This document shows, in pieces, positions 29,386 to 38,616 of a stretch of 64,000 nt of DNA; the stretch's first letter is position 1, and each line of letters opens with the position of its first letter. Both the position numbers and the translations under genes were made by a program. The stretch is taken from assembly GCF_000332495.1 (NCBI RefSeq), contig NZ_AOGW02000006.1:372001-436000 (forward strand), given 5' to 3'. The notes under the pieces were generated by a model. That model was not told the origin of the DNA. It saw only the letters and a list, made by a program, of their open reading frames with translations, and did no database searches. Source of the DNA: Leptospira terpstrae serovar Hualin str. LT 11-33 = ATCC 700639. GTDB lineage: Bacteria > Spirochaetota > Leptospiria > Leptospirales > Leptospiraceae.

Positions 29386-30583
29386 CTTAAGAAAATATTT
29401 ATTCTTCGCATTTCTAGTAATAACTGTTTCGAATTGTTTTCAAAAAAATGAAAACTATTATCAGTTTTGGAAAGGATATGACCATTTACAACGATCCATC
29501 AAATCTACTTCCAAAAACGAAGTTTATTTTGCAGCCCTTGCCGGTAGCCTTAGCGAAGAAAACGAATCTCAATTACAAAAATCACCTGAAGGTTATCCGT
29601 TTCTTTCTCTCTCTGGTAATATTGACAACCAACAGAATTGGAACTTACATTGGAATGAACCCGAACCACCTAAATACGATTATTTGGCAAAAGTTACTTT
29701 TGTCCCAAAACAATGGGAAGAACATGAAATTTATGCTGTGGAAAGAAAAATCATCCACAAACTGAATGGTTACCAACCACGAGATTTTTTCAAATGGTTT
29801 CATGATTTTGCTTTAGCCATCAATGACCACAATGCCTACCAATCTTTAAAATCATCTTCACAAAACTTACAGTTTCTTTGCAGTGCTATGCAATGTCATG
29901 TAACTGAAAATGCTGAATGGCATACTTTAGAATTTACAATTAACGAGGATACAAAAAGTAAGTTTCCTGGATTTTATCAACGCACAGGATCTCGATTAGA
30001 AAAAACCAAACTGAATATTGAAGTTTGGGATAAATTGAATCCAACACATAGATTTAAAATTACAAATATGGGAAAAGCGATCCAATTTCATTTTCCCATC
30101 AATCCACCGGCAGATTATTTCCTTTCTCCAAAAGAAATTCGATTTTTAGGAGATATTGAAATTCGATCATTTGGAATCACAGTGAAAATTAACAACTTGG
30201 AATATAAATTAAAAACAAGTTTCGAGAATCAAACAGATACTCTTAATGGACATTTTGTACGGATTGGCAAAAAGGAAATCAATGGAAGTTTTTTTTACAT
30301 CATTCCCCAAGGGTTTGTAAACTTTTTTATCCCAGGAAATATGGATGAATACTTTAATGAGTTTTTTACCCTACTCATCCAAGGAACCCAAGGAAAAGGT
30401 GGGTCTCAAATCCATGCAACATTTCGAAAATCTCCTCGGGGACAAATCAACACAATTACTACATACAATGAAACAAAACGAAAACGTTTTTCTTTGTTTG
30501 GCGGCGATGATTCCCAAAAAGCCAGTAATGATTTTGATTTTTTTGCCGCATGGGAAGAGGCCATGTTACAAGATTTGAAGTAG
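29360..30583 (+). CDS. Hypothetical lipoprotein (407 aa)
   Basis: Signal peptide with Lys-rich start (MEFLKKKYNLRKYLFFAFLVI) and lipobox TVSNC, Cys at about residue 26, so a lipoprotein. The mature region is beta-rich with no domain I recognise; it ends in a Phe/Asp-rich segment (DFDFFAAWEEAMLQDLK). Its ATG lies 26 bases inside the end of the thioredoxin-like gene, so the two are cotranslated. Their shared export signal suggests they work together in the envelope; that is inference only. Confidence 0.65.
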   Translation: MEFLKKKYNLRKYLFFAFLVITVSNCFQKNENYYQFWKGYDHLQRSIKSTSKNEVYFAALAGSLSEENESQLQKSPEGYPFLSLSGNIDNQQNWNLHWNEPEPPKYDYLAKVTFVPKQWEEHEIYAVERKIIHKLNGYQPRDFFKWFHDFALAINDHNAYQSLKSSSQNLQFLCSAMQCHVTENAEWHTLEFTINEDTKSKFPGFYQRTGSRLEKTKLNIEVWDKLNPTHRFKITNMGKAIQFHFPINPPADYFLSPKEIRFLGDIEIRSFGITVKINNLEYKLKTSFENQTDTLNGHFVRIGKKEINGSFFYIIPQGFVNFFIPGNMDEYFNEFFTLLIQGTQGKGGSQIHATFRKSPRGQINTITTYNETKRKRFSLFGGDDSQKASNDFDFFAAWEEAMLQDLK

Positions 30584-30638
30584 AATGTATTTCTTTGAAT
30601 TTAAACCTAAAATTAGTATGGTTTCCGTTTCTATGAAT

Positions 30639-31244
30639 CTAGGAATTGATAAAATTTCTTAAGAGATCTTTTCCTTCTTCGGATCCAAACGATTCTGGAT
30701 GGAATTGAACTCCTTCGATTTTTAACGTTTTGTGTCTTAGTCCCATAATTTCTCCCTTTCCCTCCCCTGCAGATACTCGTGCTGTAATTTCCAAATCCTT
30801 AGGAAGAGAGATTTCCTTTGCTACCAAAGAATGGTAACGCATAATTTCGATTCCTTGTGTAAGCCCTTGAAATACACCTTTTCCGTCATGTTCGATAGGA
30901 GAAAGTTTTCCATGCATTGCTACATTGGCACGAACCACTTCCCCACCAAAGACAGTTGCCATCCCTTGCATGCCGAGACAAATTCCGAGTACCGGAGTTG
31001 TTTTACCCAATTCTTTTAAAATATCAGCACTGACTCCAAAGTAAGCTGGATCTGCAGGATGACCAGGACCGGGAGAAATAATAATCTTATCGTAGTTAGC
31101 TGATTTGATTGCTTCAAATGATTTTTCATCATTTCGAATCACATCCAACTGAAAAGGAAGTTCTCTTTCCTCCAAAATTTCACCGACGATTTGATAAAGA
31201 TTAAATGTAAATGAATCGTAATTATCTAGAATGAGTACTTTCAT
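30639..31244 (-). CDS. trpG: Anthranilate synthase glutaminase subunit
   Basis: Class I glutamine amidotransferase of 201 residues. It opens LILDNYDSFTFNLYQ and holds IISPGPG, the nucleophile Cys in GICLGMQ, RYHSLVAKE, and the His/Glu pair in GVQFHPES. It delivers ammonia from glutamine to TrpE for anthranilate. It lies 57 bases downstream of trpE in the same direction, which separates it from the second paralogue at 5.8 kb. The remaining trp genes are not in the window. Confidence 0.9.
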   Translation of the reverse strand: MKVLILDNYDSFTFNLYQIVGEILEERELPFQLDVIRNDEKSFEAIKSANYDKIIISPGPGHPADPAYFGVSADILKELGKTTPVLGICLGMQGMATVFGGEVVRANVAMHGKLSPIEHDGKGVFQGLTQGIEIMRYHSLVAKEISLPKDLEITARVSAGEGKGEIMGLRHKTLKIEGVQFHPESFGSEEGKDLLRNFINS

Positions 31245-31301
31245 AGTGTTGAAATTATTCCTTAGGCCTTTATTTGTTCCTCAATTGGATTGATTACTTG
31301 T

Positions 31302-32684
31302 TTAAGATTTTTTATGTAAATCTAATGCTTTACGAACGGAAGCCATTTTATTGATGATTTCTTGGTATTCATCTTCCGGTTTGGAATCAAAAACAATACC
31401 ACCAGAAGCCCGGACAAATCCTTTGTTTCCATTCACAAAAAAACTACGAATGGGGATTGCAAACGTACAATCGCCGTTCAAACCAAAACTCCCCACAGCA
31501 CCTCCATAAGGACCCCTTGGCGACTTTTCAATTCGTTCAATGATTTTCATGGATTCTATTTTCGGTGCACCCGATAAGGTCCCTGCGGGAAAAGAAGAAG
31601 CAAGTCCCGAAAACATATCTTCTTTGGAAGAAAGAATTCCTACTACTTCGCTAGATATATGCTGCACATGAGAAAATCTTTTAACATCAAAACGTCTGCG
31701 CACTTTGACTGTTCCAAATTTTGCCACTCTTCCCACATCGTTACGGTGAAGGTCAATGAGCATATTGTGTTCTGCTATTTCTTTTGGATCTGTGAGTAGT
31801 TTTCTTGCAAGAAGTGTATCTTCTTTGGCGTCAACTCCCCGTTTGGTGGTTCCCGCCAACGGAAAGGATTCCATTTCTCCTTGCCGTAATCTAAATAATA
31901 ACTCAGGGCTTGCGCCCAAAATAGCTCTTGAACCAAATTTTACATAATACATATGAGGAGAGGGATTGATTTCTCTGAGTGTTTCATAAATGGCTAAAGG
32001 ATTTCCTTCAACTTGGTAGATTTCTTCAAATCCTATTTGGCATTGAAATGTATTGCCTGCTTTTACTTCTTCTAAAGCCTCTTCTACCATTTGTTTGTGA
32101 ACTTCTTTGGATAAACCCGCATGTAACAGCGAAACTTTTGCTTTTGGTTTCTCAGATTTTTGGTTAACCGCAAATTTCAGGATTTGGTTCACTTCTTCGA
32201 TACGATTGGTTCCATTATCAAAATAGATCAATTCACCAGTAAATTTATCGTATATGAGTCCATCCAAATACAAACCAAAGATCATAGCTGGGAAATCTGG
32301 ATGGGGTTCCAATTTCAGTTTAGGTTCAAAGAATTGCATACTTTGATAACCTAAATAACCTACAAATCCACCCGCATAACTTATACTTAGCGAATTATAA
32401 TCTGTAAGTTCTCTGAGAGCATAGTATGGGTTTTCTACAGAGTATTTTTTCCCATCAATTTCTAAAACACCCGTTTCTCCCACAAGCAAGTGAGAAGGTT
32501 GAAATCCCATGACAGAATATCGAGAGTCGTATTGGTTGTCTCCTGCTGATTCGAGCAAAAAACAATTTTCGTATTTTGCCTCCACAACCCGAAAGAGTTC
32601 CCAAAACTCGATTCCTTCTGGTAACAGCAATGAAGTATAATTGGGTTTTTTGGGGATCTTGATTTTAGGAAGTGTTTGGCTCAT
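31302..32684 (-). CDS. trpE: Anthranilate synthase component I
   Basis: Chorismate-utilising enzyme of 460 residues from the ATG at 32684 (a TTG at 32708 is possible but less likely). The C-terminal catalytic domain is complete: GASPELLFRL, FPLAGTTKRG, LIDLHRNDVGRV, SSFPAGTLSGAPKI, GAVGSF and RASGGIVFDS. The Ala in PLAGT is diagnostic: anthranilate synthase has Ala there, aminodeoxychorismate synthase PabB has Lys. The N-terminal domain keeps LLESAGD near residue 55, part of the Trp feedback site in homologues. It is followed by trpG. No trp leader or attenuator hairpin stands out upstream. Confidence 0.92.
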   Translation of the reverse strand: MSQTLPKIKIPKKPNYTSLLLPEGIEFWELFRVVEAKYENCFLLESAGDNQYDSRYSVMGFQPSHLLVGETGVLEIDGKKYSVENPYYALRELTDYNSLSISYAGGFVGYLGYQSMQFFEPKLKLEPHPDFPAMIFGLYLDGLIYDKFTGELIYFDNGTNRIEEVNQILKFAVNQKSEKPKAKVSLLHAGLSKEVHKQMVEEALEEVKAGNTFQCQIGFEEIYQVEGNPLAIYETLREINPSPHMYYVKFGSRAILGASPELLFRLRQGEMESFPLAGTTKRGVDAKEDTLLARKLLTDPKEIAEHNMLIDLHRNDVGRVAKFGTVKVRRRFDVKRFSHVQHISSEVVGILSSKEDMFSGLASSFPAGTLSGAPKIESMKIIERIEKSPRGPYGGAVGSFGLNGDCTFAIPIRSFFVNGNKGFVRASGGIVFDSKPEDEYQEIINKMASVRKALDLHKKS

Positions 32685-32734
32685 AAAAAACTCTATGTTA
32701 GGTACCAAGATTCATTTTGAATCTTTTAATGAAA

Positions 32735-32771
32735 TAAAAAAGGCAGGAGCCGGATTCCGGAACCTGCCTTT
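32735..32771 (-). terminator. Rho-independent terminator of sodB
   Basis: On the minus strand, AAAGGCAGG (32763-32771 complement) pairs with CCTGCCTTT (32739-32747 complement) in a nine-bp stem, with an inner CCGGA/TCCGG pairing, followed by a T-run. It separates sodB from trpE. Confidence 0.88.
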
Positions 32772-32795
32772 CGTGATTTCGTTTTGAATCCGTAA

Positions 32796-33371
32796 TTATT
32801 TTAAATTTTGGTTAGCGAAGTCCCAATTGACTAAATTCCAGAATGCTTCCACATATTTTGGTCGAGCATTGCGAAAATCGATGTAATAAGCATGTTCCCA
32901 AACGTCGATTGTAAGCAAAGATTGGAGTCCATCTTTCAAAGGGCTTCCAGCATTGCTCGTATTCACGATTTCTACACCATCACCTTTTTTGACGAGCCAA
33001 GTCCAACCAGAACCAAAGTTAGTAATGGCAGATTGTGAAAACTTTTCTTTGAAAGCATCAAATGAACCAAAAGACTTAGTGATTAGATCTGCCACAGCAC
33101 CTGTAGGAGCTCCGCCACCTTTTGGAGAAAGAGAATGCCAATAGAAGGTATGGTTCCAAATCTGAGCAGCATTATTGAAAATTCCGCCGGTCGATTTTTT
33201 TACAATCTCTTCAAGGCTAGCGTTTTCAAATTCAGTACCTTTGATTAGGTTATTGAGATTGGTAACGTAAGTTTGGTGGTGTTTTCCGTAGTGAAACTCG
33301 AGAGTTTCAGCAGAAATATGGGGAAGAAGGGCATCCTTTGCATAAGGAAGTTCTGGGAGTTTATGTTCCAT
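32796..33371 (-). CDS. sodB: Iron superoxide dismutase
   Basis: Fe/Mn-type superoxide dismutase of 191 residues, the usual length. Metal ligands: His in FHYGKHHQ, His in WNHTFYW, then Asp and His in [10 protein letters not shown]. The segment [12 protein letters not shown] before the second ligand follows the iron-type pattern. It converts superoxide to peroxide and oxygen in the cytoplasm; there is no signal peptide. AGGAG lies eight bases before the ATG, and the gene has its own terminator, so it is probably monocistronic. Confidence 0.95.
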   Translation of the reverse strand: MEHKLPELPYAKDALLPHISAETLEFHYGKHHQTYVTNLNNLIKGTEFENASLEEIVKKSTGGIFNNAAQIWNHTFYWHSLSPKGGGAPTGAVADLITKSFGSFDAFKEKFSQSAITNFGSGWTWLVKKGDGVEIVNTSNAGSPLKDGLQSLLTIDVWEHAYYIDFRNARPKYVEAFWNLVNWDFANQNLK

Positions 33372-33478
33372 GGTGGGTCTCCTGATGGATTCAAGTGTAA
33401 TTGTATTTTGTATCTAGTATGGATCGCAAAAGCAAATCGTAAACTAAAAAAGTGGAATGGTTCTAATCATTCCCTCTA

Positions 33479-34321
33479 TCAATTTCGACTGACTGTAGAA
33501 CGAACTGTCTTTAATAAATTTAAAATTTCAGAATGTAAAACTCCATTAGAAGCCACTAATTCAGGAAGTCCGGTATAATAATGGACTCCATTTAAATCTG
33601 TCAGTTTCCCACCGGCTTCTGTTAAAATCACCGAAATGGCCGAAACATCCCAATGTTTGACTGTCTTTTCCCAAATAGCATCCATCACACCTTCTGCTAT
33701 AAAACATGCATCTAGAACAAAGGAACCAGTCCTTCGAAAAGAACGTGCATAGGTTAAAAAACCGGAAAGGTCTGCCATAATCTCTTGGATCATATGGGCT
33801 CGTTTTGTTGGAAGGTTTGGCGAAAAAATGGCGCGGTTCAATTCTGATATTCTAGAAGTGACAATCGGTTCTCCATTTTTATAGGCACCTTCTCCCATTA
33901 CTGCTGAATAAACAGATTCCTGGGGAGGAACAATCACAACTCCACCAACGGGTGTTTCTCGATGTTCCAATCCAAAGGAAATCGCATATAATGGCAGTCC
34001 GCGTACAAAATTCATAGAACCGTCCACAGGGTCAAGTATCCACTTAAAGTCACCGCCATCTATGGTTGGTTTGTCTTCACAGATGATTCCATCTTTTGGA
34101 AAAGATTTTTGTAAAAATCGTATCAGGATATCACCTAACTTACCATCGGCGGCATCAATTCTTTCCTTTTCATCTGCATCCGTCTCTGATCGAATTGCTG
34201 ATACTTCTCGTTGGATTTTTTTTGCTTCGTGGATAATTCCCATAGCATTTGCTTTTACGTATTCAATCCGTTTGATGGTTTCATCTACGGGGAAATTGAT
34301 GGTTGGTGAAGATATGCCCAT
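33479..34321 (-). CDS. Inositol monophosphatase-family protein
   Basis: A 280-residue protein of the inositol monophosphatase/FBPase/CysQ superfamily. The metal motif DPVDGSMNFVRGLP and the C-terminal WDVSAISVILTEAGGKL are both present, as is CEDKPT at the third site. Substrate may be inositol phosphate, 3'-phosphoadenosine 5'-phosphate or a sugar bisphosphate; it cannot be told from sequence. It lies 12 bases downstream of the unknown gene at 34334 and may share its transcript. Confidence 0.88.
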   Translation of the reverse strand: MGISSPTINFPVDETIKRIEYVKANAMGIIHEAKKIQREVSAIRSETDADEKERIDAADGKLGDILIRFLQKSFPKDGIICEDKPTIDGGDFKWILDPVDGSMNFVRGLPLYAISFGLEHRETPVGGVVIVPPQESVYSAVMGEGAYKNGEPIVTSRISELNRAIFSPNLPTKRAHMIQEIMADLSGFLTYARSFRRTGSFVLDACFIAEGVMDAIWEKTVKHWDVSAISVILTEAGGKLTDLNGVHYYTGLPELVASNGVLHSEILNLLKTVRSTVSRN

Positions 34322-34333
34322 ATGACCTGCTAC

Positions 34334-35224
34334 TTAATTATCGGATGATTTTGGAATGACTTTCCATAAAATATTACCAGACTTCGACTGAGTTCTTTCT
34401 ACTTCGAATAAGGAAAGATATTCATGATACTTCTTTAAGGTTTCTTCCGGAATTCCGGCTTCTGTTTCTGTTAGAATAGGATAAAAGGTTTTGAATTGTT
34501 GGATGGTTTTTGGCAAACTTGGGATTAAAAATCTTAATGAAAGAGAAAGATAGTCGATACCGATGGGACTATAAATTCTTCCTAATTTCCAAACTTCTGA
34601 ATTGATTCCTAATTCTTCACGAATTTTAGATTCTGTTTCCGAAAAATCAATTTCGTCAAAAATTTCCGAAAACTTTCGAATAGGTTTGTGATCATCAGTT
34701 TCAGATTCTACTCGAAAGACCCCACCCTGAAATCTTTTTGCTTCAAAATCAACAATATCCTCTCCATCTTCTTTTGTAGAATGGAGGTGAATGATTTTTG
34801 TTTGAAAGTATAATCTGTCGGTGAGAATCGATGGTGTCATATTTTGAGAACCAGGTTTCTTAATTTCTTCTGACTTGGCACCACCCAAATACAACATATC
34901 TACAGAAAAAACATATAGGAACCGCGATGAACCAAATAACATAGGCCGAACAAAAAATAATTTACCAGTTTCTCTTTTGGGCCTTGGTTCGGGTAATAAA
35001 AACGTTCCTTCAATTGCTTCTGGAATGAATTTAAGAACTGTTTGTACAAAATTCTTAATATCACCAAACTCTGGTTGTGTGACATAGGTACCTGGTATAA
35101 CAAATTTTTCTGGAAACTGAATATAAGGTGAATGTAGGTTGTCTACATAGATCTCACCTGGTTTATTTTTGGCGGATGTTTCATTAAGAATCCGATTGAT
35201 TGATTTATAATCTTGTATTTTCAT
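34334..35224 (-). CDS. Unrecognised protein (296 aa)
   Basis: A cytoplasmic-looking protein of 296 residues without signal peptide or membrane segment. It has a beta-rich middle (TYVTQPEFGDIKNF... GTFLLPEPRPKRETGKLFFVRPMLFGSSRFLYVFSVDML) and helical ends. I cannot name a family with confidence; leptospires carry lineage-specific domains of unknown function that it may belong to. It sits 24 bases downstream of the GH42 gene and 12 upstream of the inositol-phosphatase-family gene, forming a three-gene run in one direction. No catalytic motif was found. Confidence 0.6.
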   Translation of the reverse strand: MKIQDYKSINRILNETSAKNKPGEIYVDNLHSPYIQFPEKFVIPGTYVTQPEFGDIKNFVQTVLKFIPEAIEGTFLLPEPRPKRETGKLFFVRPMLFGSSRFLYVFSVDMLYLGGAKSEEIKKPGSQNMTPSILTDRLYFQTKIIHLHSTKEDGEDIVDFEAKRFQGGVFRVESETDDHKPIRKFSEIFDEIDFSETESKIREELGINSEVWKLGRIYSPIGIDYLSLSLRFLIPSLPKTIQQFKTFYPILTETEAGIPEETLKKYHEYLSLFEVERTQSKSGNILWKVIPKSSDN

Positions 35225-35248
35225 TTTCTATTTTCAAATAGCAAATCT

Positions 35249-37231
35249 CTATTTTCGAATTTTTTTGATTTTATAACCAAATGGTTTCAATATAGATAGT
35301 CCAGCCAACTTGTAACGAGGGGAATGGTTCATCGTAATTTCATAATTGAATTGTTTTCCTTCACGGTGGTGACGTTCTATACTCGCTCCCAGAAAACCAA
35401 ACCTTACACCCGCTTCTTTTAATATCTTTCGGTACAAAAGGATAAAACTTTCAGGGGTTAAGGAAGTTCCTACATAATAAACTTTTCCCTTACCGTATTC
35501 ATTCTTTGTGATGGCAGGTTTTCCAGAATAAAACTTTTTGGAGTCGTTGTACTTTGCAATTACCTTTGCCGTAGTTGGTTCTAGGATTTCACAAAACTTA
35601 GACCCTTTTAAAGGTAAAATTCCCATTCTGATTCCTACTTTGTCTGTTGCCGGTGCCTCAAATTGAAATACTTCCACTCCCGCCATCTCAGCAAATACAC
35701 CTGGAACTGGTTCTTCCACCATCCAATGATCTTTATCCTTGATACCAGCGCGATAGCCAAGAACTAAAGTTCCCCCATTTATCACATAGGTTTTTAGTTT
35801 TTCCACAACTTGCGGATCAAACATAGTATAAAGTGGTAGTGTTAGGACTTTGTACTGAGACCAAACATTGTCAGAATGAACAGATAAAGAATGGGAATTT
35901 ACATTTAAGACATTGGTACCTGCAAACCAAGTAGCAAGCTCTATATCATAACCCACCTGTGCGAATGGTACAGGAGAAAATTTCAATCCATCACTTAAAG
36001 GTTGGTGTTTATAATTACGAGAATTTTCAATATCATGTAGGATTGCCACCTCTGCCTTGTAAGGCGAATCAGCTATATCATTAGCAAATTCTTTAATTTC
36101 CTCAATGGTATCTTTTAACTCAAAGTATTTGGCTGTTTTTCTTTTTCCATGGTCTAAAATTCCGTAACACAATTGTTCCTGGCCAAAACGAGCCGTGCGG
36201 TAACGAAAAAAGTAAATTTGATTTGCCCCATTGACAATCGCTTGCGTGAGCCAAAGCCCGATTTGTCCTGGAGGTGGAAGATAACCTAAAGTATCATGTC
36301 CTTGGACGCCAGAGAACTGTTCCATAACAGTGTATGGTTTGTTTTTTAACCCACGAGAATACTGTTGGGTTGCTGTAACCAGTGGGTGAGGGTATGGTTC
36401 TTGTTGGTTCCCCCAAACAGGATAGTTGTCCCAAGACACATAGTCCAACTTAGAAAATAAGGCAGACATATCGGTCACTGGCAAAAAAGGAGAAGGATAA
36501 AGATTGGTAGTAAGAGGTTTATTCTTACTGTACTTACGTAAAATGTCAGCCTGAAAGTGAATATAAGAAACAAGTTCATCCGACTGAAACCTATAATAAT
36601 CTTGAATCATTGCAGGATTGAAATTACTAGCAACATGGGCCGCTGGTAAGGGAATTTCATTCCAATCAGAATAAATCACTCCCCAAAATATATTCCCCCA
36701 ACGTTTGTTAAGCGAATCTAAAGTTTTGTATTTAGTTTTTAACCAAAGTCTAAAGTTTTTTAATGCCAAGGGAGAATAATCAACATCAGAACCTTCATGT
36801 CCTGGTTCGTTATCAATTTGCCAACCAACAACAGCAGGATGATTTCCGAAATGTTTTGCCATAGCGGTAACAATTCGTTCAGTCGCTTTTTTGTAGGCCG
36901 GGGAGGAAAAACAAGCCTGACGCCTTGTGCCAATTCCTCTCACAATTCCTTCTTTGGAAACTTGAACTATTTCTGGAAATTTTTTATACAACCAAGGGGG
37001 AAAGGTAGCTGTGGGAGTTCCTAAAATCGCAGTCATCCCATGTTCTTGGATTTTTTTTAAAACCGCATCAAACAAAGAAAAGTCGAACTTTCCTTCCTTT
37101 GGTTCCATAATTCCCCAAGCAAATTCTGCCAACCTTACGGAAGAAAGACCCATCTCTTTCATTATTTTTAGGTCTTCATCCCAGTCCTTAGGGTTCCATT
37201 GTTCGGGGTAATAACAGGCACCAAAGATCAT
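35249..37231 (-). CDS. GH42 beta-galactosidase
   Basis: Glycoside hydrolase family 42 enzyme of 660 residues. The N-terminal TIM barrel begins FGACYYPEQWNPKDWDEDL and holds the acid/base Glu142 in QIDNEPGHEG and the nucleophile Glu304 in TVMEQFSG. The trimerisation domain (about residues 390-600) and small C-terminal beta domain follow, the full family layout. No signal peptide is present, so it would hydrolyse small beta-galactosides in the cytoplasm, possibly plant-derived. No transporter is adjacent. It is divergent from hslO. Confidence 0.92.
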   Translation of the reverse strand: MIFGACYYPEQWNPKDWDEDLKIMKEMGLSSVRLAEFAWGIMEPKEGKFDFSLFDAVLKKIQEHGMTAILGTPTATFPPWLYKKFPEIVQVSKEGIVRGIGTRRQACFSSPAYKKATERIVTAMAKHFGNHPAVVGWQIDNEPGHEGSDVDYSPLALKNFRLWLKTKYKTLDSLNKRWGNIFWGVIYSDWNEIPLPAAHVASNFNPAMIQDYYRFQSDELVSYIHFQADILRKYSKNKPLTTNLYPSPFLPVTDMSALFSKLDYVSWDNYPVWGNQQEPYPHPLVTATQQYSRGLKNKPYTVMEQFSGVQGHDTLGYLPPPGQIGLWLTQAIVNGANQIYFFRYRTARFGQEQLCYGILDHGKRKTAKYFELKDTIEEIKEFANDIADSPYKAEVAILHDIENSRNYKHQPLSDGLKFSPVPFAQVGYDIELATWFAGTNVLNVNSHSLSVHSDNVWSQYKVLTLPLYTMFDPQVVEKLKTYVINGGTLVLGYRAGIKDKDHWMVEEPVPGVFAEMAGVEVFQFEAPATDKVGIRMGILPLKGSKFCEILEPTTAKVIAKYNDSKKFYSGKPAITKNEYGKGKVYYVGTSLTPESFILLYRKILKEAGVRFGFLGASIERHHREGKQFNYEITMNHSPRYKLAGLSILKPFGYKIKKIRK

Positions 37232-37306
37232 ATTTTTCCTTTTTGCGATTGCAGAATCTATCTTGTGACACAGACTGAATCAGAAAACACCTCTTTCAAT
37301 CAAATA

Positions 37307-38161
37307 ATGTCTGACAAAGTTATTTTAGGTATATCCAACACCCACCACTATCGATTTACACTAGTCGATCTCACGGAAACCGCTAAAGAAGCGATGTTTC
37401 TACATTCTCTTAACAAGGAAATGTCCGTATTTCTTTCCAAAACTATGATGGGTGCGTTGTTTCTCGCAGAGATGACTAAAAACCAACAAAAGGTTAGCAT
37501 TCAATGGAAAGATGATTCCAATAAACAAGCATTAGCTTATAGTGATCGTTATGGAAAAATGAAATCTGTGGCTTATTCTGCAAGCCATGAAGAAGGAGAT
37601 ATCAGAAATGAATTTATCTTAGGACAAGGAATTATGAAAGTAATTCGTTGGGACTTTGATTCTGATACCTACCAATCCTATACCAATCTTGTAGAAGATA
37701 CTTTTGAAGTTAATTTTATAAAATATTTAACTGAGTCAGAACAAATCAAAGCCATTGTTGGAATGGAAGTATTTCCTTTTGATTTTCCTGGAAATGATTT
37801 TTATGCGAAGGGTTTGTTTTTTGAAGCACTGCCCGATGCTCCAGAAGAAAGTTTTCAATTTCTCATTTCAAAAATACAACCTATGGTGAAAAAAGAATCC
37901 TTTTGGGCCATGGGGTTGGATGAGATGTTTCTATCCTTACAAACTGAAATTGGATCTGATTTAGAAATCTTAAGTAACGAAACTCCCGAATTTTTATGCG
38001 ATTGTTCTAGGCATAAAGTTGCCGACATCATTGCATCGCTTGGTAAACAAGAAGCTGATTCCATTATCGATGAAATGGGAAAAATCGAAATCACTTGTGA
38101 ATTTTGTCGAACAGCATATCAATTTGATTCCTTCGATGTGGAGAAGTTCTTTAACCAATGA
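37307..38161 (+). CDS. hslO: Redox-regulated chaperone Hsp33
   Basis: Hsp33 family protein of 284 residues from the ATG at 37307; the frame is open 36 codons further but overlaps the divergent GH42 gene. The C-terminal zinc switch is CDCSRHKV followed 27 residues later by CEFC, the usual CxC...CxxC layout. Hsp33 holds unfolding proteins under oxidative stress when the zinc is released. The N-terminal domain is somewhat divergent (VILGISNTHHYRFTLVD). It overlaps tsaE by four bases, so it heads the hslO-tsaE-tsaB-rnr operon. Confidence 0.87.
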   Translation: MSDKVILGISNTHHYRFTLVDLTETAKEAMFLHSLNKEMSVFLSKTMMGALFLAEMTKNQQKVSIQWKDDSNKQALAYSDRYGKMKSVAYSASHEEGDIRNEFILGQGIMKVIRWDFDSDTYQSYTNLVEDTFEVNFIKYLTESEQIKAIVGMEVFPFDFPGNDFYAKGLFFEALPDAPEESFQFLISKIQPMVKKESFWAMGLDEMFLSLQTEIGSDLEILSNETPEFLCDCSRHKVADIIASLGKQEADSIIDEMGKIEITCEFCRTAYQFDSFDVEKFFNQ

Positions 38162-38616
38162 AGGCGAATTTTCTCTCTTTGAGAGAATCAGAACTGACTC
38201 CCTTGTTTCTAAGTTTAGATCAGTTGGTGACGCAGTATCTGAAAAAAAATATCTACCCCATTCTACTGCTGACTGGTGAAATGGGTGCAGGTAAAACTAC
38301 CTTCATTCGAGAGTGGTTTCGCCGGTTTGGAACTGAAAGTTTAATCAATTCCCCTACTTTTTCTTTATACAATATTTACGATTCGCCTAACTTTCGATTG
38401 TTTCATTTTGATCTTTACCGTATCAAATTTCCTGAAGAGCTCGATGAATTGGGATTTGAAGAAATTTGGGGAAAGGAAGGAGTCTCGGCAATCGAATGGT
38501 GGCCAATTGCAGAAGCTTATCTACCAAAATCAAATCGAATCGTACTTTCCATCGAGTCTGATTCCATCGAGTTTCGGTCTTATACTTTAGAATGGTCAGA
38601 AAACGAGATCCAATGA
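38158..38616 (+). CDS. tsaE: tRNA threonylcarbamoyladenosine biosynthesis ATPase TsaE
   Basis: A 152-residue P-loop ATPase of the TsaE/YjeE family. Walker A is GEMGAGKTTF, followed by NSPTFSLYNIY (switch Thr) and FHFDLYRIKFPEELDELGFEE, with a late Trp motif AIEWW. It works with TsaB and TsaD in the last step of t6A formation at position 37 of ANN-decoding tRNAs. It overlaps hslO upstream and tsaB downstream by four bases each. Confidence 0.93.
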   Translation: MKANFLSLRESELTPLFLSLDQLVTQYLKKNIYPILLLTGEMGAGKTTFIREWFRRFGTESLINSPTFSLYNIYDSPNFRLFHFDLYRIKFPEELDELGFEEIWGKEGVSAIEWWPIAEAYLPKSNRIVLSIESDSIEFRSYTLEWSENEIQ

